Shown: positions 1 to 7,867 of the stretch, in pieces | Layout: each line of letters begins with the position of its first letter | How positions within the stretch are numbered: position 1 is the first letter of the stretch | Notes under the pieces: model-generated | Databases searched by the model: none | What the model was told of the DNA's origin: nothing | The model's input: only the letters and a program-made list of their open reading frames with translations | Source of the DNA: CATQHW01 sp965215345 | Lineage (GTDB): Bacteria; Spirochaetota; Spirochaetia; SZUA-6; Bin103 | Direction: 5' to 3' | Length of the DNA stretch: 64,000 nt | NCBI GenBank assembly: GCA_965215345.1 | Contig: CBDCDL010000002.1 | Location: forward strand, 1,860,001 to 1,924,000 | Translations under genes and position numbers: made by a program

Positions 1-397
1 GAACGGCGCCATGCAGGTCATCCCCGGTTCCCACCTGCTCGGGCCGTTGCGCCACGAGGACCTGGACGACCGCAAGGCGGTGCTGCCCCTCAGGCTGGCC
101 GACGGGCTGGTCGACCCGCAGACCGCCCGTTACCTGGAGATGGCGGCGGGCCAGATGAGCATGCACGACGACCGCATCGTGCACGGCTCCGAGCCGAACC
201 GCTCGGACCGGCTGCGCTGCGGCCTGACCATTCGCTACTCCGCCGGCGAAGTGAAGTGCGACACCTCCGTCTGGCCGCAGTTCCGGGCGTACTGGATGCG
301 CGGCAGCGACCGCTGGCGCCACAATCCGTCCGGTACGCCGCCGGAGGGCGCGATGACCGAGTATCGCGAGGCTACGGCAACGTACGTCGACTCGTAG
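1..397 (+). CDS. Phytanoyl-CoA dioxygenase family protein, C-terminal part (5' end outside window)
   Basis: The frame is open from base 2 and runs without a break to a TAG at 395-397, so only the C-terminal ~131 residues are visible. They read NGAMQVIPGSH, then a histidine in HDDRIVHGSEPN and an arginine-containing strand (RCGLTIRYS). This is the usual end of the Fe(II)/2-oxoglutarate PhyH fold: the distal iron-binding His and the 2OG-binding Arg. The HxD motif must lie upstream of the window. The ATG at base 11 is internal to the fold and unlikely to be the real start. Such enzymes hydroxylate or oxidise small organic substrates; the substrate cannot be inferred. Two more members lie at 13266 and 18693. 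Confidence 0.85.
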   Translation, partial: NGAMQVIPGSHLLGPLRHEDLDDRKAVLPLRLADGLVDPQTARYLEMAAGQMSMHDDRIVHGSEPNRSDRLRCGLTIRYSAGEVKCDTSVWPQFRAYWMRGSDRWRHNPSGTPPEGAMTEYREATATYVDS

Positions 398-434
398 ACA
401 GAGGATACACATAGCACGTGACACCATCGGCACG

Positions 435-836
435 GTGGGAAAGAAGGTGAAGATCTCAGCCGGCCTGTTCTGGGCGGACTACGCCGTCCTGGGCGCTCAG
501 GTCGCCGAGCTTGCGAGCGCCGGCGTCGACTGGTTCCACATCGAGGTGCGCGACGGAAAGTACATGGACTTCGGCATGCCACGCGGCAGCTTCGACGTCA
601 TCGAGGCGACCCGCAAGAGCACGGACCTGGAGATCGAGGCCCAGCTCCAGATGGTGCGCCCCGGCTTCGACGTCTTCAAGCAGATGGCCGACCTGGGCGT
701 GAACCTGATCACCCTCCCCCTGGAGACCATGGGCGAGCTCACCATGCAGGCGATCTCCTACATCACCGACGTGCTGGGGCTGAAGGCCGGGGACCCTCGC
801 CGGTCGCCTGCGGCTCCCCGTCGCGCTCGACAATGA
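435..836 (+). pseudogene. Ribulose-phosphate 3-epimerase-like N-terminal fragment, truncated
   Basis: The first ~115 residues look like the N-terminal half of a ribulose-phosphate 3-epimerase-family TIM barrel: a KISAGLFWADY start where the family has KIxPSILSAD, then DWFHIEVRDGKYM for the metal-binding HxDxMDG region, and a later barrel strand (LGVNLITLPLE). After KAG the frame continues with unrelated residues and stops at 836. The family is normally ~220 residues, so the second half of the barrel is missing. The start may be GTG 435 or GTG 447. From about 784 onward the DNA encodes a ROK-family protein in another frame, so the gene appears cut by a deletion, rearrangement or assembly join near 784-810. 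Confidence 0.7.
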
Positions 837-1476
837 CGCCAACATGGCCGCCTTGGGCGAGCAACGCTACGGCGCCGGTCGCGGCGTCAGCCACCTGTGC
901 TACGTCACGCTGAGCACCGGCTTGGGCCTGGGCGTCGTGGCGAACGGTGAGGTCTATTCGGGAGCCCATGGCACCGCCGCCGAGCTCGGCCATCTCAGCG
1001 TCGACTGGGACGGCCCGCCGTGCACCTGCGGCAAGCGCGGATGCGTCATGGCGTACGCGAGTGGCATCGGCATCTCGCGCATGGCCTACGAGGCGATCGA
1101 CCGTGGCGATGTGCCGGTGCTCGCCACGCTGCTGCCGCCCGGCCGGCAGCGCATCGCGGCGGAAACCGTGGCCTACGCCGCCGCGCGCGGGGACGCGGCC
1201 GCGGGCAAGATCCTTGAGCGCGCCGGCCGCTACGCCGGCCTGGCCCTGGCCGCGGCGGTCCAGATCCTGGACCCGGAGCTGCTGGTCATCGGCGGCGGCC
1301 TCACCCGACTCGGCGCGGTCGTGCTCGATCCCGCCCTGGCCACGATGCGGGAGCTGATCCAGGAGCAGATGGTGGACTCGGTGCGTGTGGAGATGTCCCG
1401 GCTTGGCGAGGAGATCGGCGTCCTTGGCGCGGCCGCCCGGGCGTTCGCGGGAGTCAACGACGCCCGCTCCGGCTGA
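784..1476 (+). pseudogene. ROK-family sugar kinase, C-terminal fragment lacking its N-terminal domain
   Basis: This frame opens after a stop at 781-783. From LPVALDNDAN onward it encodes the C-terminal ~220 residues of a ROK (repressor/ORF/kinase) protein: STGLGLGVV, the zinc-type motif CTCGKRGC, ASG, and LVIGGGL near the end. The ATP-binding N-terminal domain (DxGGT, about 110-120 residues) is absent, and the sequence immediately upstream belongs to an epimerase fragment. The Glu usual after the second CxxGC cysteine pair is Met (GCVMAYASG). A new start at ATG 844 would give a 210-residue product without the kinase N-domain, so activity is unlikely. Confidence 0.75.
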
Positions 1477-1532
1477 AGAAATGCGCCACGCGATCCGGGC
1501 CCGCCCATCAGGCGGGCGGTGCTCAGAAGGAC

Positions 1533-1847
1533 CTACGCGATCGCCAATGGCTTGATGCGGTTCACCTCGGCTCCGATGGCTTGGGCCGCGTCCCACAGAT
1601 CCACTTCACGCTGCGCATTGAGCCAGAACGCCGGCGAATTGCCGAACAGACGCCCGAGGCGGAGCGCCATGTGCGGACTAATCGCTCGACGCTCTCGAAG
1701 GACCTCGTTGACTGTCTGGCGCGAGACCCCTATCGCATCGGCGATGCCCGAAACCGTGAGCTCGTAATCAGGCAGGAAGTCCTCTCGCAGCATCTCTCCT
1801 GGATGAATGGGGCGAACTCGTTTGCTGCCGGTATTCGGGATGCTCAC
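1533..1847 (-). CDS. higA: HigA-family antitoxin (XRE-type repressor)
   Basis: This 104-residue protein has the HigA layout: a short N-terminal RPIHPGEMLREDFL segment, then a helix-turn-helix (SGIADAIGVSRQTVNEVLRERR), and a tail with FGNSPAFWLNAQ. It should neutralise the HigB RNase encoded just upstream in the same operon and repress their shared promoter. The start is GTG 1847, preceded by a strong AAGGAGG six bases away. The gap to the higB stop is 12 bases, and toxin-first order is typical of higBA. Base composition is slightly less GC-rich than neighbouring genes, in line with a mobile toxin-antitoxin module. Confidence 0.92.
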   Translation of the reverse strand: MSIPNTGSKRVRPIHPGEMLREDFLPDYELTVSGIADAIGVSRQTVNEVLRERRAISPHMALRLGRLFGNSPAFWLNAQREVDLWDAAQAIGAEVNRIKPLAIA

Positions 1848-1859
1848 ATTGAACCTCCT

Positions 1860-2141
1860 TCAGTGGTAGTCGGCTATCTCGACATCGAACGCATCGCCGT
1901 CGACCCAGCGAAAGCAGATGCGCCATTGATCGTTGATGGAGATGGCGTGCTGCCCTTGGCGATCACCTGCAAGCCGGTGGAGTCGGTTTCCCTGAGGGAC
2001 ACGAAGATCCTCCAGACGAGCGGCCACGTGTACGTATTCGAGCTTGCGCCGTGCGCGTCGGACGATGTCGGCAGGAAGCCTCCGCGACCTGCCAGTCTCG
2101 TAAAGCTCCTTCGTCTGCCGATCTGAGAATGTCGCTATCAA
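1860..2141 (-). CDS. higB: HigB-family toxin (RelE-like mRNA interferase)
   Basis: This 93-residue protein matches HigB in length and sequence: FSDRQTKELYETGRSRRLP at the start, HRLAGDRQGQHAISINDQWRICF in the core, and the conserved terminal FDVEIADYH. The family cleaves translated mRNA at the ribosome; the core Arg/Trp pattern (INDQWRICFRW) is present, so the toxin looks intact. The start appears to be TTG 2141, giving MIATFSD, with no Shine-Dalgarno sequence visible. Translation may be leaderless, or the true start may differ. A perfect 12-base palindrome sits 20 bases upstream, a likely HigA operator. Confidence 0.88.
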   Translation of the reverse strand: MIATFSDRQTKELYETGRSRRLPADIVRRARRKLEYVHVAARLEDLRVPQGNRLHRLAGDRQGQHAISINDQWRICFRWVDGDAFDVEIADYH

Positions 2142-2160
2142 ACAGAATACCAGTGTAAAC

Positions 2161-2172
2161 AGTCACGTGACT
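2161..2172. promoter_or_regulatory. Palindromic probable operator of higBA
   Basis: AGTCACGTGACT is a perfect 12-base palindrome centred about 25 bases upstream of the higB start. On the minus strand an extended -10-like TGGTATTCT follows, so the palindrome would overlap the -35 position. HigA proteins autoregulate by binding short palindromes at such positions. Binding itself is inferred. Confidence 0.4.
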
Positions 2173-2235
2173 CTTGGCAAGAAGACCCCATCGCAAGGCA
2201 ATGGTGACGTTCGCGGGTGGATCCGATCACCTTGA

Positions 2236-2358
2236 CGCGACAGCAATTCGTTGCTGGAGATGGACTTTCTGGGCGTCGCCGACGGCACCCGCGGGGTGCG
2301 TTTCATGGAGCGGGTGGTCGAGAACGCCACCGGCACTGCCAAGTGGTCGCCATTCTGA
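2236..2358 (+). pseudogene. C-terminal remnant of a Gfo/Idh/MocA-family oxidoreductase
   Basis: A short open stretch after a stop at 2233 encodes about 40 residues ending in GVADGTRGVRFMERVV and ENATGTAKWSPF before TGA 2358. The pattern DGxRGVRFxExVVxS...W is the usual C-terminus of Gfo/Idh/MocA dehydrogenases, which are normally 330-400 residues. Nothing upstream (2142-2235) continues the protein in any frame. I read it as the tail of a deleted gene. The remaining bases 2359-2473 hold nothing recognisable. Confidence 0.5.
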
Positions 2359-2473
2359 CGTGAGCCCCGGCGGGTTCGAGGCGACGGACGCCTACCGCGC
2401 GCTCGACCGCGGGCGGTGATGGTCGACCTGCGGCGACGCTGAGCGCCGAACCCATCGGCTTGCCGTCGCAGTA

Positions 2474-2503
2474 GAAAGAAAGTAAGATTTCCTTGCTTTC
2501 TTC
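2474..2503. promoter_or_regulatory. A/T-rich inverted repeat upstream of the AbrB/PIN toxin-antitoxin pair
   Basis: AAGAAAGTAAG (2476-2486) pairs with CTTGCTTTCTT (2492-2502) over a five-base spacer, with one G-U mismatch. It lies about 30 bases before the antitoxin start and stands out from the GC-rich surroundings. It could be the operator for AbrB-type autoregulation or a leader hairpin. Confidence 0.4.
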
Positions 2504-2530
2504 CATAGAGGTGGCCCCGGAGGTAGTTAT

Positions 2531-2755
2531 ATGCTCGCCAAATTGACGTCCAAGAACCAGCTCACTCTGCCGAAGGCTGTCCTTGGAGAGTTCCATGCTT
2601 GCGAGTATTTCGACGTGGCCGCCGAGAATGGACGCATCGTCCTGACGCCCGTGCGGGTCACTCGCGCCAACGCGGTACGAGCCAAGCTGGCTGCGCTCGG
2701 CATTTCGGAAGCCGACGTGGAGGAAGCCGTCGAGTGGGCGCGCCGCGCTCCGTAA
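2531..2755 (+). CDS. AbrB/MazE-type antitoxin
   Basis: This 74-residue protein begins MLAKLTSKNQLTLPKAVL, the swapped-hairpin AbrB/SpoVT signature (TSKNQLTLPK). It continues with the second beta strand pair (EYFDVAAENGRIVLTPV) and a C-terminal helical tail (ISEADVEEAVEWAR) that would bind the toxin. The start is ATG 2531 with GGAGGTAG upstream. The 3' end overlaps the next gene by 22 bases, so the two are translationally coupled. It is the likely DNA-binding antitoxin for the PIN-domain toxin. Confidence 0.85.
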   Translation: MLAKLTSKNQLTLPKAVLGEFHACEYFDVAAENGRIVLTPVRVTRANAVRAKLAALGISEADVEEAVEWARRAP

Positions 2756-3171
2756 GCCCGGCGCGGCTGGTTCTGGACACCAACGTTCTGCTGTCCGCAC
2801 TGCTGTTCCCTGCGAGATCGCTGTCGTGGCTGCGCCATGCGTGGCAGGCCGGCGAAATCGTCCCGTTGGCAAGCCCCGAAACCACCCGCGAGCTCGTGCG
2901 GGTGTTGTGCTATCCCAAGTTCGACTTGACGGAGGATGAGCGAGAGGATCTGCTGGCCGAGTACCTTCCGTGGTGCGAAACCGTCATTGTGTCGGAACCG
3001 CCGGACGTGCCTGCGTGCCGGGACCCGGCAGACATGCCGTTCCTGCAGCTCGCCCTGGCGGGCCATGCCGACGCCATAGTGACCGGAGACGACGACCTGC
3101 TGGCCATCGCCGGGGAGTGTTCCGTTCCGATCCTTGCACCCACTGCCATGCGGGCTCGCCTGGGCGCTTGA
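2734..3171 (+). CDS. PIN-domain toxin (VapC-like RNase)
   Basis: This 145-residue protein starts at GTG 2734, inside the antitoxin gene. Acidic residues of a PIN nuclease are visible: LVLDTNVLLSA (first Asp), SPETTRELVRVL (Glu), DPADMPFLQLA (Asp) and IVTGDDDLL (last Asp pair). The sequence resembles the 'putative toxin, PIN family' group usually paired with small antitoxins. PIN toxins cut RNA with Mg2+ or Mn2+; the RNA target is unknown. All acidic positions are retained, so it is probably active. Confidence 0.85.
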   Translation: MGAPRSVSPARLVLDTNVLLSALLFPARSLSWLRHAWQAGEIVPLASPETTRELVRVLCYPKFDLTEDEREDLLAEYLPWCETVIVSEPPDVPACRDPADMPFLQLALAGHADAIVTGDDDLLAIAGECSVPILAPTAMRARLGA

Positions 3172-3241
3172 GTCGTCGCGCGGCGGCTTGCCGCTGACAG
3201 GGCGATCCGACAGACTCCGTGAGATGCGGAGCTCGTAGCTG

Positions 3242-4228
3242 ATGGGTCGATTCCTCGCGCGGCGCTTCGTGACGATGGTCCTGCTGGTGTTCGGCATCTC
3301 GGTGGTGTCGTTCGTCATCATCGAGCTGCCGCGCGGGGACTTCGTGAGCTACCACGTGCTCACGCTCAAGGCTGCCGGCTTCGAGATGGCGCCGGAGCAG
3401 GTCAGCAACCTGCGCGCGCAGTTCGGCATGGACAAGCCGTGGTACCACCGGTATCTCCGCTGGATCGGCGGCATCGTCCTGCGCGGCGACTTCGGCTGGT
3501 CCTTCATCAACAACCAGCCGGTCTCGGAGCTCATCTGGAGCCGGGTAGGGCTCACCGCGCTGATCGCCGTGCTGTCGGTCACCTTCACGCTCGTGATCGG
3601 CGTCGTGATCGGCATCTACAGCGCCGTCCACCACTACTCGGTCTCCGACTACCTGTTCACGGCCCTGGGCTTCCTGGGACTGTCGATCCCGAACTTCCTG
3701 CTGGCCCTGGTGCTCATGTGGTTCGGCTGGTCCTGGTTCGGCATCACCATGGGCGGCCTGTTCTCGCGCGAGTACCTGTACGCCGCCTGGAGCTGGGCCC
3801 GGCTGTGGGACCTGCTCACGCACCTCTGGGTGCCGGTCGTCGTCCTGGGGACCGCCGGAACCGCAGGGACCATGCGGGTCATGCGCGCCACCACCCTCGA
3901 CGAGCTGGGCAAGCAGTACGTGGTGACCGCCCGCGCCAAGGGCGCGCCGGGCATGCGCGTGATCACCCGTCATGTCTTCAAGGTGGCCATCAACCCGATC
4001 CTGTCGACGATCGGCTGGCTGCTGCCGGCCATCTTCTCCGGCGAGGCGATCGTCGCCATCGTCCTCAACCTGCCCACCGTCGGCCCGTTGCTGTTCATCG
4101 CCCTGACGACGCAGGACATGTTCCTGGCGGCCAGCCTGGTGTTCATCCTCAGCGTGCTGACCGTCTTCGGCACCCTGGTGTCCGACATCGTCCTGGCGGC
4201 GGTGGACCACCGGATCCGGTACGACTGA
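3242..4228 (+). CDS. Peptide-type ABC transporter permease, OppB/DppB class (set 1)
   Basis: This 328-residue inner-membrane permease begins MGRFLARRFVTMVLLVFGIS, the usual OppB first helix. ELPRGDFVSYHV follows where the family has LxPGDPV. The cytoplasmic coupling (EAA) loop is VVTARAKGAPG near residue 225, followed by the last two membrane helices. It forms the translocation pore with the next gene product and takes substrate from the binding protein encoded at 5429. Its TGA overlaps the ATG of the OppC gene (TGATG). Paralogues lie at 15555, 22175 and 27544. Confidence 0.93.
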   Translation: MGRFLARRFVTMVLLVFGISVVSFVIIELPRGDFVSYHVLTLKAAGFEMAPEQVSNLRAQFGMDKPWYHRYLRWIGGIVLRGDFGWSFINNQPVSELIWSRVGLTALIAVLSVTFTLVIGVVIGIYSAVHHYSVSDYLFTALGFLGLSIPNFLLALVLMWFGWSWFGITMGGLFSREYLYAAWSWARLWDLLTHLWVPVVVLGTAGTAGTMRVMRATTLDELGKQYVVTARAKGAPGMRVITRHVFKVAINPILSTIGWLLPAIFSGEAIVAIVLNLPTVGPLLFIALTTQDMFLAASLVFILSVLTVFGTLVSDIVLAAVDHRIRYD

Positions 4229-5331
4229 TGGCCGAAGCCGCGCTGGCCCCGGTCGGACGCTCGCACGGGCAGTTGATGTGGCTGAAGTTCAAGGAGCACC
4301 GCGTCGCGCTGGTCTCGCTGTGGCTGCTGGCCGTGCTCTACTTCGTCGCCATCTTCGCCGAGTTCTTCGCCCCGTACGACCCGCGGGTCATCAGCGCCAG
4401 CGTCAAGGTCAACAGCCCGCCGGAGCTCATCCGCTTCTTCGATCAGGGCCGCTTCCAGCTCCGCCCCTTCGTGTACCACAAGTTTACCGAGGGCTACGAC
4501 ATGGACACCGGGGCGCTGGTGTACCGGGACGATCGCACCCACAAGAAGGAGATGCGCTTCTTCGTGCAGGGAGCGCAGTACAAGCTCTGGGGCCTGTTCC
4601 CCTCCCGGCTGCACTTCTTCGGCACCGACGACCCGGAGCCGATCAACCTGTTCGGCACCGACGACATCGGCCGCGACCTGCTGTCGCGGACGATCTACGG
4701 CGGCCGGCTGTCCATGTCGGTGGGGATGATCGGCGTGCTGGCCAGCCTGGTGCTGGGGACGCTGCTGGGCGGCATCTCCGGCTACTTCGGCGGCGCCGTG
4801 GACAACGTCATTCAGCGGATCATCGAGCTCCTGCGCAGCATCCCGCACATCCCGCTGTGGCTGGCGCTCTCGGCCGCAATCCCCAAGGAATGGAGCGCCG
4901 TGCAGCGCTACTTCTCCATCGTCGTGATCCTGTCGCTGATCGGCTGGACGGACTTGGCGCGCGTGGTGCGCGGCAAGTTCCTGGCGCTGCGCGAGGAGGA
5001 GTACGTCATGGCAGCGCGGGCGCTGGGGGCCGGCGCGGGCTGGGTGATCACCCGCCACCTGATCCCGAACTTCATCGGCTACCTGATCGTCTCCCTGAGC
5101 CTGGGCGTGCCCGGCATGATCATCGGCGAGACGGCGCTGAGCTTCCTGGGGCTGGGGTTGCTGCCGCCCGCGATAAGCTGGGGGGTGCTCCTCAAGGAGG
5201 CCGAGACGTTCATGGCCATCGCCTTTCACCCCTGGTTCTTCATCCCGGCGATTCTGGTCATCGTCGTGGTGCTGGCGTTCAACTTCGTGGGAGACGGGCT
5301 GCGCGACGCGGCCGACCCATTCGAGAAATGA
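4228..5331 (+). CDS. Peptide-type ABC transporter permease, OppC/DppC class (set 1)
   Basis: This 367-residue protein starts at ATG 4228, overlapping the upstream stop. The first membrane helix (LVSLWLLAVLYFVAIFAEFFA) is followed by an unusually long extracytoplasmic segment of about 115 residues. That segment carries IRFFDQGR and MRFFVQGAQYKLWGLFP before the conserved LFGTDDIGRDLLSR that leads into the transport core. The EAA loop is VMAARALGAGAG. Standard DppC proteins are nearer 300 residues; the extra segment occurs in all four paralogues here. It ends 98 bases before the binding-protein gene. Confidence 0.92.
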   Translation: MAEAALAPVGRSHGQLMWLKFKEHRVALVSLWLLAVLYFVAIFAEFFAPYDPRVISASVKVNSPPELIRFFDQGRFQLRPFVYHKFTEGYDMDTGALVYRDDRTHKKEMRFFVQGAQYKLWGLFPSRLHFFGTDDPEPINLFGTDDIGRDLLSRTIYGGRLSMSVGMIGVLASLVLGTLLGGISGYFGGAVDNVIQRIIELLRSIPHIPLWLALSAAIPKEWSAVQRYFSIVVILSLIGWTDLARVVRGKFLALREEEYVMAARALGAGAGWVITRHLIPNFIGYLIVSLSLGVPGMIIGETALSFLGLGLLPPAISWGVLLKEAETFMAIAFHPWFFIPAILVIVVVLAFNFVGDGLRDAADPFEK

Positions 5332-5428
5332 GCGAATCGACGATACAGGAGGTGCGCTGACAGGGAGACCGAGGAAGCTACCGGCGCGTAGTCGAGCGCT
5401 CTCGCAGAAATCATCGAGGAGAGACGTA

Positions 5429-7336
5429 ATGAGAAAGTACCTGTTCCTGGCGTTGGCGCTCGTGCTGAGCGCCGGGATGGTGTCCGCCCAGTTTCAGGAG
5501 GCGCCGGCGATGGCCCGCGCAGCCGCGGCCGGCGAGATCCCGCCCCTGGCCGAGCGGCTGCCCCCGGAACCGCTGGTGGTGTCGATGGGACCCCCGGACT
5601 TCCGGATCGGTCAGTATGAGGATGGCAGCGCCATCGAGACGAACTTCATGGGTCAGGGCTTCTGGTGGCCGGCGGTGCAGTTCGCGATCGAGGGCATCGT
5701 CCGCGCTGACACCGAGAGCAAGATCCATCCCAACCTGGCCCGCTCCTGGGAGTGGAACGACGACAAGAGCTCGCTGACGCTGCACTTCGTCAAGGGCGTC
5801 AAGTGGTCGGACGGCCAGGCCGAGTTCACCACCGAGGACCTCCGCTTCACCTACGAGGACGTGGTGATGAACACCGACCTCACGCCGACCCCGAACGGCA
5901 AGTTCCTGGTGAACGGGCAGCCCTGGCAGATGCACGTGATCGACGACCACACGCTGCGGCTGGACTTCGGCGCTCCGAACCCGCTGGCCCTGCTCTTCCT
6001 GTCCCAGCTCGCCCAGGTCGGCCACCAGGGCGGCGACTCCATCTACCTGCCGGCGCACCACTACAAGCAGTTCCACATCGACTACAACGAAGACGCCGAC
6101 AAGGTCGCCAGGGACAACGGCTCCTCCGACTGGAAGGAGCACTTCAGCAAGCAGCGGCAGCGCTACTGGTTGGGGCAGCACTACCCGGAGGTGCCGACGG
6201 TGGCGGCGTGGATGCCGGTCGAGGCGTCGCCTCAACTGGTGCGCTGGGAGCGCAACCCCTACTACTGGAAGGTCGACGAGGAGGGCAAGCAGCTCCCCTA
6301 CATCGACGCCATGAACGCCGAGTTCATGACCAACGGCGGCGAGACCTGGCGCGCGCGCGACATCGCCGGCGAGCTGTTCGTCGGCGGCTGGTATCCGTTC
6401 ACGGAGCGGCCGCAGTTCGGGGACATCTCGCGCGTGGGCCTGGAGCAGCGCAACATCCCGCGCAACCTCGGCGGCACGGAGATGGTCATCCACCTGAACC
6501 TCACGGTGGACGACCCGGTCAAGCGTGAGATCTTCCAGGACACCCGGTTCCGGCGAGCGCTGTCCAAGGGGATCAACCGTCAGCCGATCCTGGACATCGT
6601 CTTCGGTCCCCAGGGCGTGGCCGGCATGGGCTACCTGCACGCGCTGCCGTGGCGCGACGCGGAGGTGGAAGCGGCCGAGGCCGACGTGCTGTCCTACGAC
6701 GTCGACGAGGCCAACCGGCTGCTCGACGACATGGGGCTGACCGAGCGCGACTCGGACGGGTTCCGCCTGATGTCGGACGGCAGGCGGCTGACCATCAACT
6801 TCACGATGGACACCATCGTCGAGAACCAGTGGCGATCCTCGGACCAGACGCAGATCATCGCCCAGCAGTGGAAGGAGATCGGCGTCGAGCTGAACTTCAA
6901 CCTGGTCGAGCGCAGCCTGCTCACGGAGATGGCGGCCGGCAACGAGCACGAAGGTACGATGTGGGCCATGACCATCCCCTACCTGCAGTACCTGCTCAGC
7001 CCGCGGCAGTTCATCCAGGTGAGCTGGTGGGCGCCGCTGTGGGATCAGTGGTACGCCACGCAGGGCGCATCAGGCGAGGAGCCTCCGCCCGAGTTCAAGG
7101 AGTACCTGGATCTGGCCATCGGCTGGGCCGCGGAGACCGACGAGGACAAGGCGCAGCAGATGGCGCGTGACGCCAACATCATGGCCTACGAGAAGGCGTT
7201 GTGGCTGGGCGTCGGCGCCGGCGCGCAGCAGTTCACGTTCGTCAGGGACACGCTGGTCAACATGCCGCTGGGACACTTCCAGCCCGACTCGTGGGTAGCC
7301 TGGAAGTACTTTCCGGAAGGCTGGTGGCTGGAGTAG
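5429..7336 (+). CDS. Extracellular solute-binding protein, family 5 (peptide/opine type, set 1)
   Basis: This 635-residue periplasmic binding protein has a Sec signal (MRKYLFLALALVLSAG, cleavage probably after VSA) and no lipobox cysteine, so it should be soluble. The mature N-terminus carries the paralogue motif EAPAMARAAAAGEIPPLAERLP. Family-5 landmarks follow: GVKWSDGQ, RWERNPYYWK, and the FRRALSKGINR helix. The start is ATG 5429 with GAGGAGA ahead. Ligands of this family include peptides, opines and oligosaccharides; this ligand is unknown. Here the gene follows its permeases, whereas sets 2-4 have it first. Confidence 0.92.
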   Translation: MRKYLFLALALVLSAGMVSAQFQEAPAMARAAAAGEIPPLAERLPPEPLVVSMGPPDFRIGQYEDGSAIETNFMGQGFWWPAVQFAIEGIVRADTESKIHPNLARSWEWNDDKSSLTLHFVKGVKWSDGQAEFTTEDLRFTYEDVVMNTDLTPTPNGKFLVNGQPWQMHVIDDHTLRLDFGAPNPLALLFLSQLAQVGHQGGDSIYLPAHHYKQFHIDYNEDADKVARDNGSSDWKEHFSKQRQRYWLGQHYPEVPTVAAWMPVEASPQLVRWERNPYYWKVDEEGKQLPYIDAMNAEFMTNGGETWRARDIAGELFVGGWYPFTERPQFGDISRVGLEQRNIPRNLGGTEMVIHLNLTVDDPVKREIFQDTRFRRALSKGINRQPILDIVFGPQGVAGMGYLHALPWRDAEVEAAEADVLSYDVDEANRLLDDMGLTERDSDGFRLMSDGRRLTINFTMDTIVENQWRSSDQTQIIAQQWKEIGVELNFNLVERSLLTEMAAGNEHEGTMWAMTIPYLQYLLSPRQFIQVSWWAPLWDQWYATQGASGEEPPPEFKEYLDLAIGWAAETDEDKAQQMARDANIMAYEKALWLGVGAGAQQFTFVRDTLVNMPLGHFQPDSWVAWKYFPEGWWLE

Positions 7337-7466
7337 GGCCGTTCGGATGCCCCCGCAGCAAATCCGGGGAGCCCGTCCGGGCGCGTGGACGCTTCGGCGT
7401 GCACGCGCCCTCCTGTTCGTGTCTTCTCCTGTTGACCGTGGATTGGCCGGTTCCCAGGATGTGCGC

Positions 7467-7838
7467 ATGGGACTGACCCATGTCACAACGCGCGTGACCG
7501 ATCTTGCCGGCAGCGGAACGCCGTACCAGGCCGAGTTCCTGGTCGACGCCGGGGCAGTGGATTGCCTCGGTCCCACCGACCGCCTCCGCGACGCCGGGAT
7601 TCAACCGGAAGGCAAGGCCGTGTACGAGTTGGCGAATGGTCAGCCGGTGGAATACGAGTATGGATTCGCACGCGTCGCACTGATGGGACAGGAGACGGTC
7701 GTGCAGATCATCTTCGGTCCCGACGACGCAGAGCCGATTCTCGGCGTGGTGGCTCTCGAGAACATGGGAGTCACCATCGATCCGATTACGAGAGTCCTGC
7801 GCCGAATGCACGCCAAGCCCTTGAAGCACTTCGGCTGA
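7467..7838 (+). CDS. Retropepsin-like aspartic protease family protein (clan AA)
   Basis: This 123-residue protein resembles the small bacterial/archaeal clan AA family. It shows FLVDAGAVDCLGP at the active-site loop, then YELANGQPVEYEYGFARV, IIFGPDDAEPILGV and a terminal MHAKPLKHFG. Family members normally have D-T/S-G at the active site; here it is D-A-G, so catalysis may be impaired. The start ATG 7467 is chosen because the fold begins right after it (MGLTHVTTRV). Upstream 7337-7466 holds no other gene. These proteins are often near toxin-antitoxin genes; their role is not established. Confidence 0.75.
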   Translation: MGLTHVTTRVTDLAGSGTPYQAEFLVDAGAVDCLGPTDRLRDAGIQPEGKAVYELANGQPVEYEYGFARVALMGQETVVQIIFGPDDAEPILGVVALENMGVTIDPITRVLRRMHAKPLKHFG

Positions 7839-7867
7839 CCGGAGTCGCGCACAGCCGCCAGATCCGA

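Noticed and set aside
3439..4227. Possible 5' extension of the set 1 OppC gene (630-codon frame)
   Set aside because: The upstream part is Arg/Pro-rich and overlaps oppB in another frame. The true start is the ATG overlapping the oppB stop at 4228.
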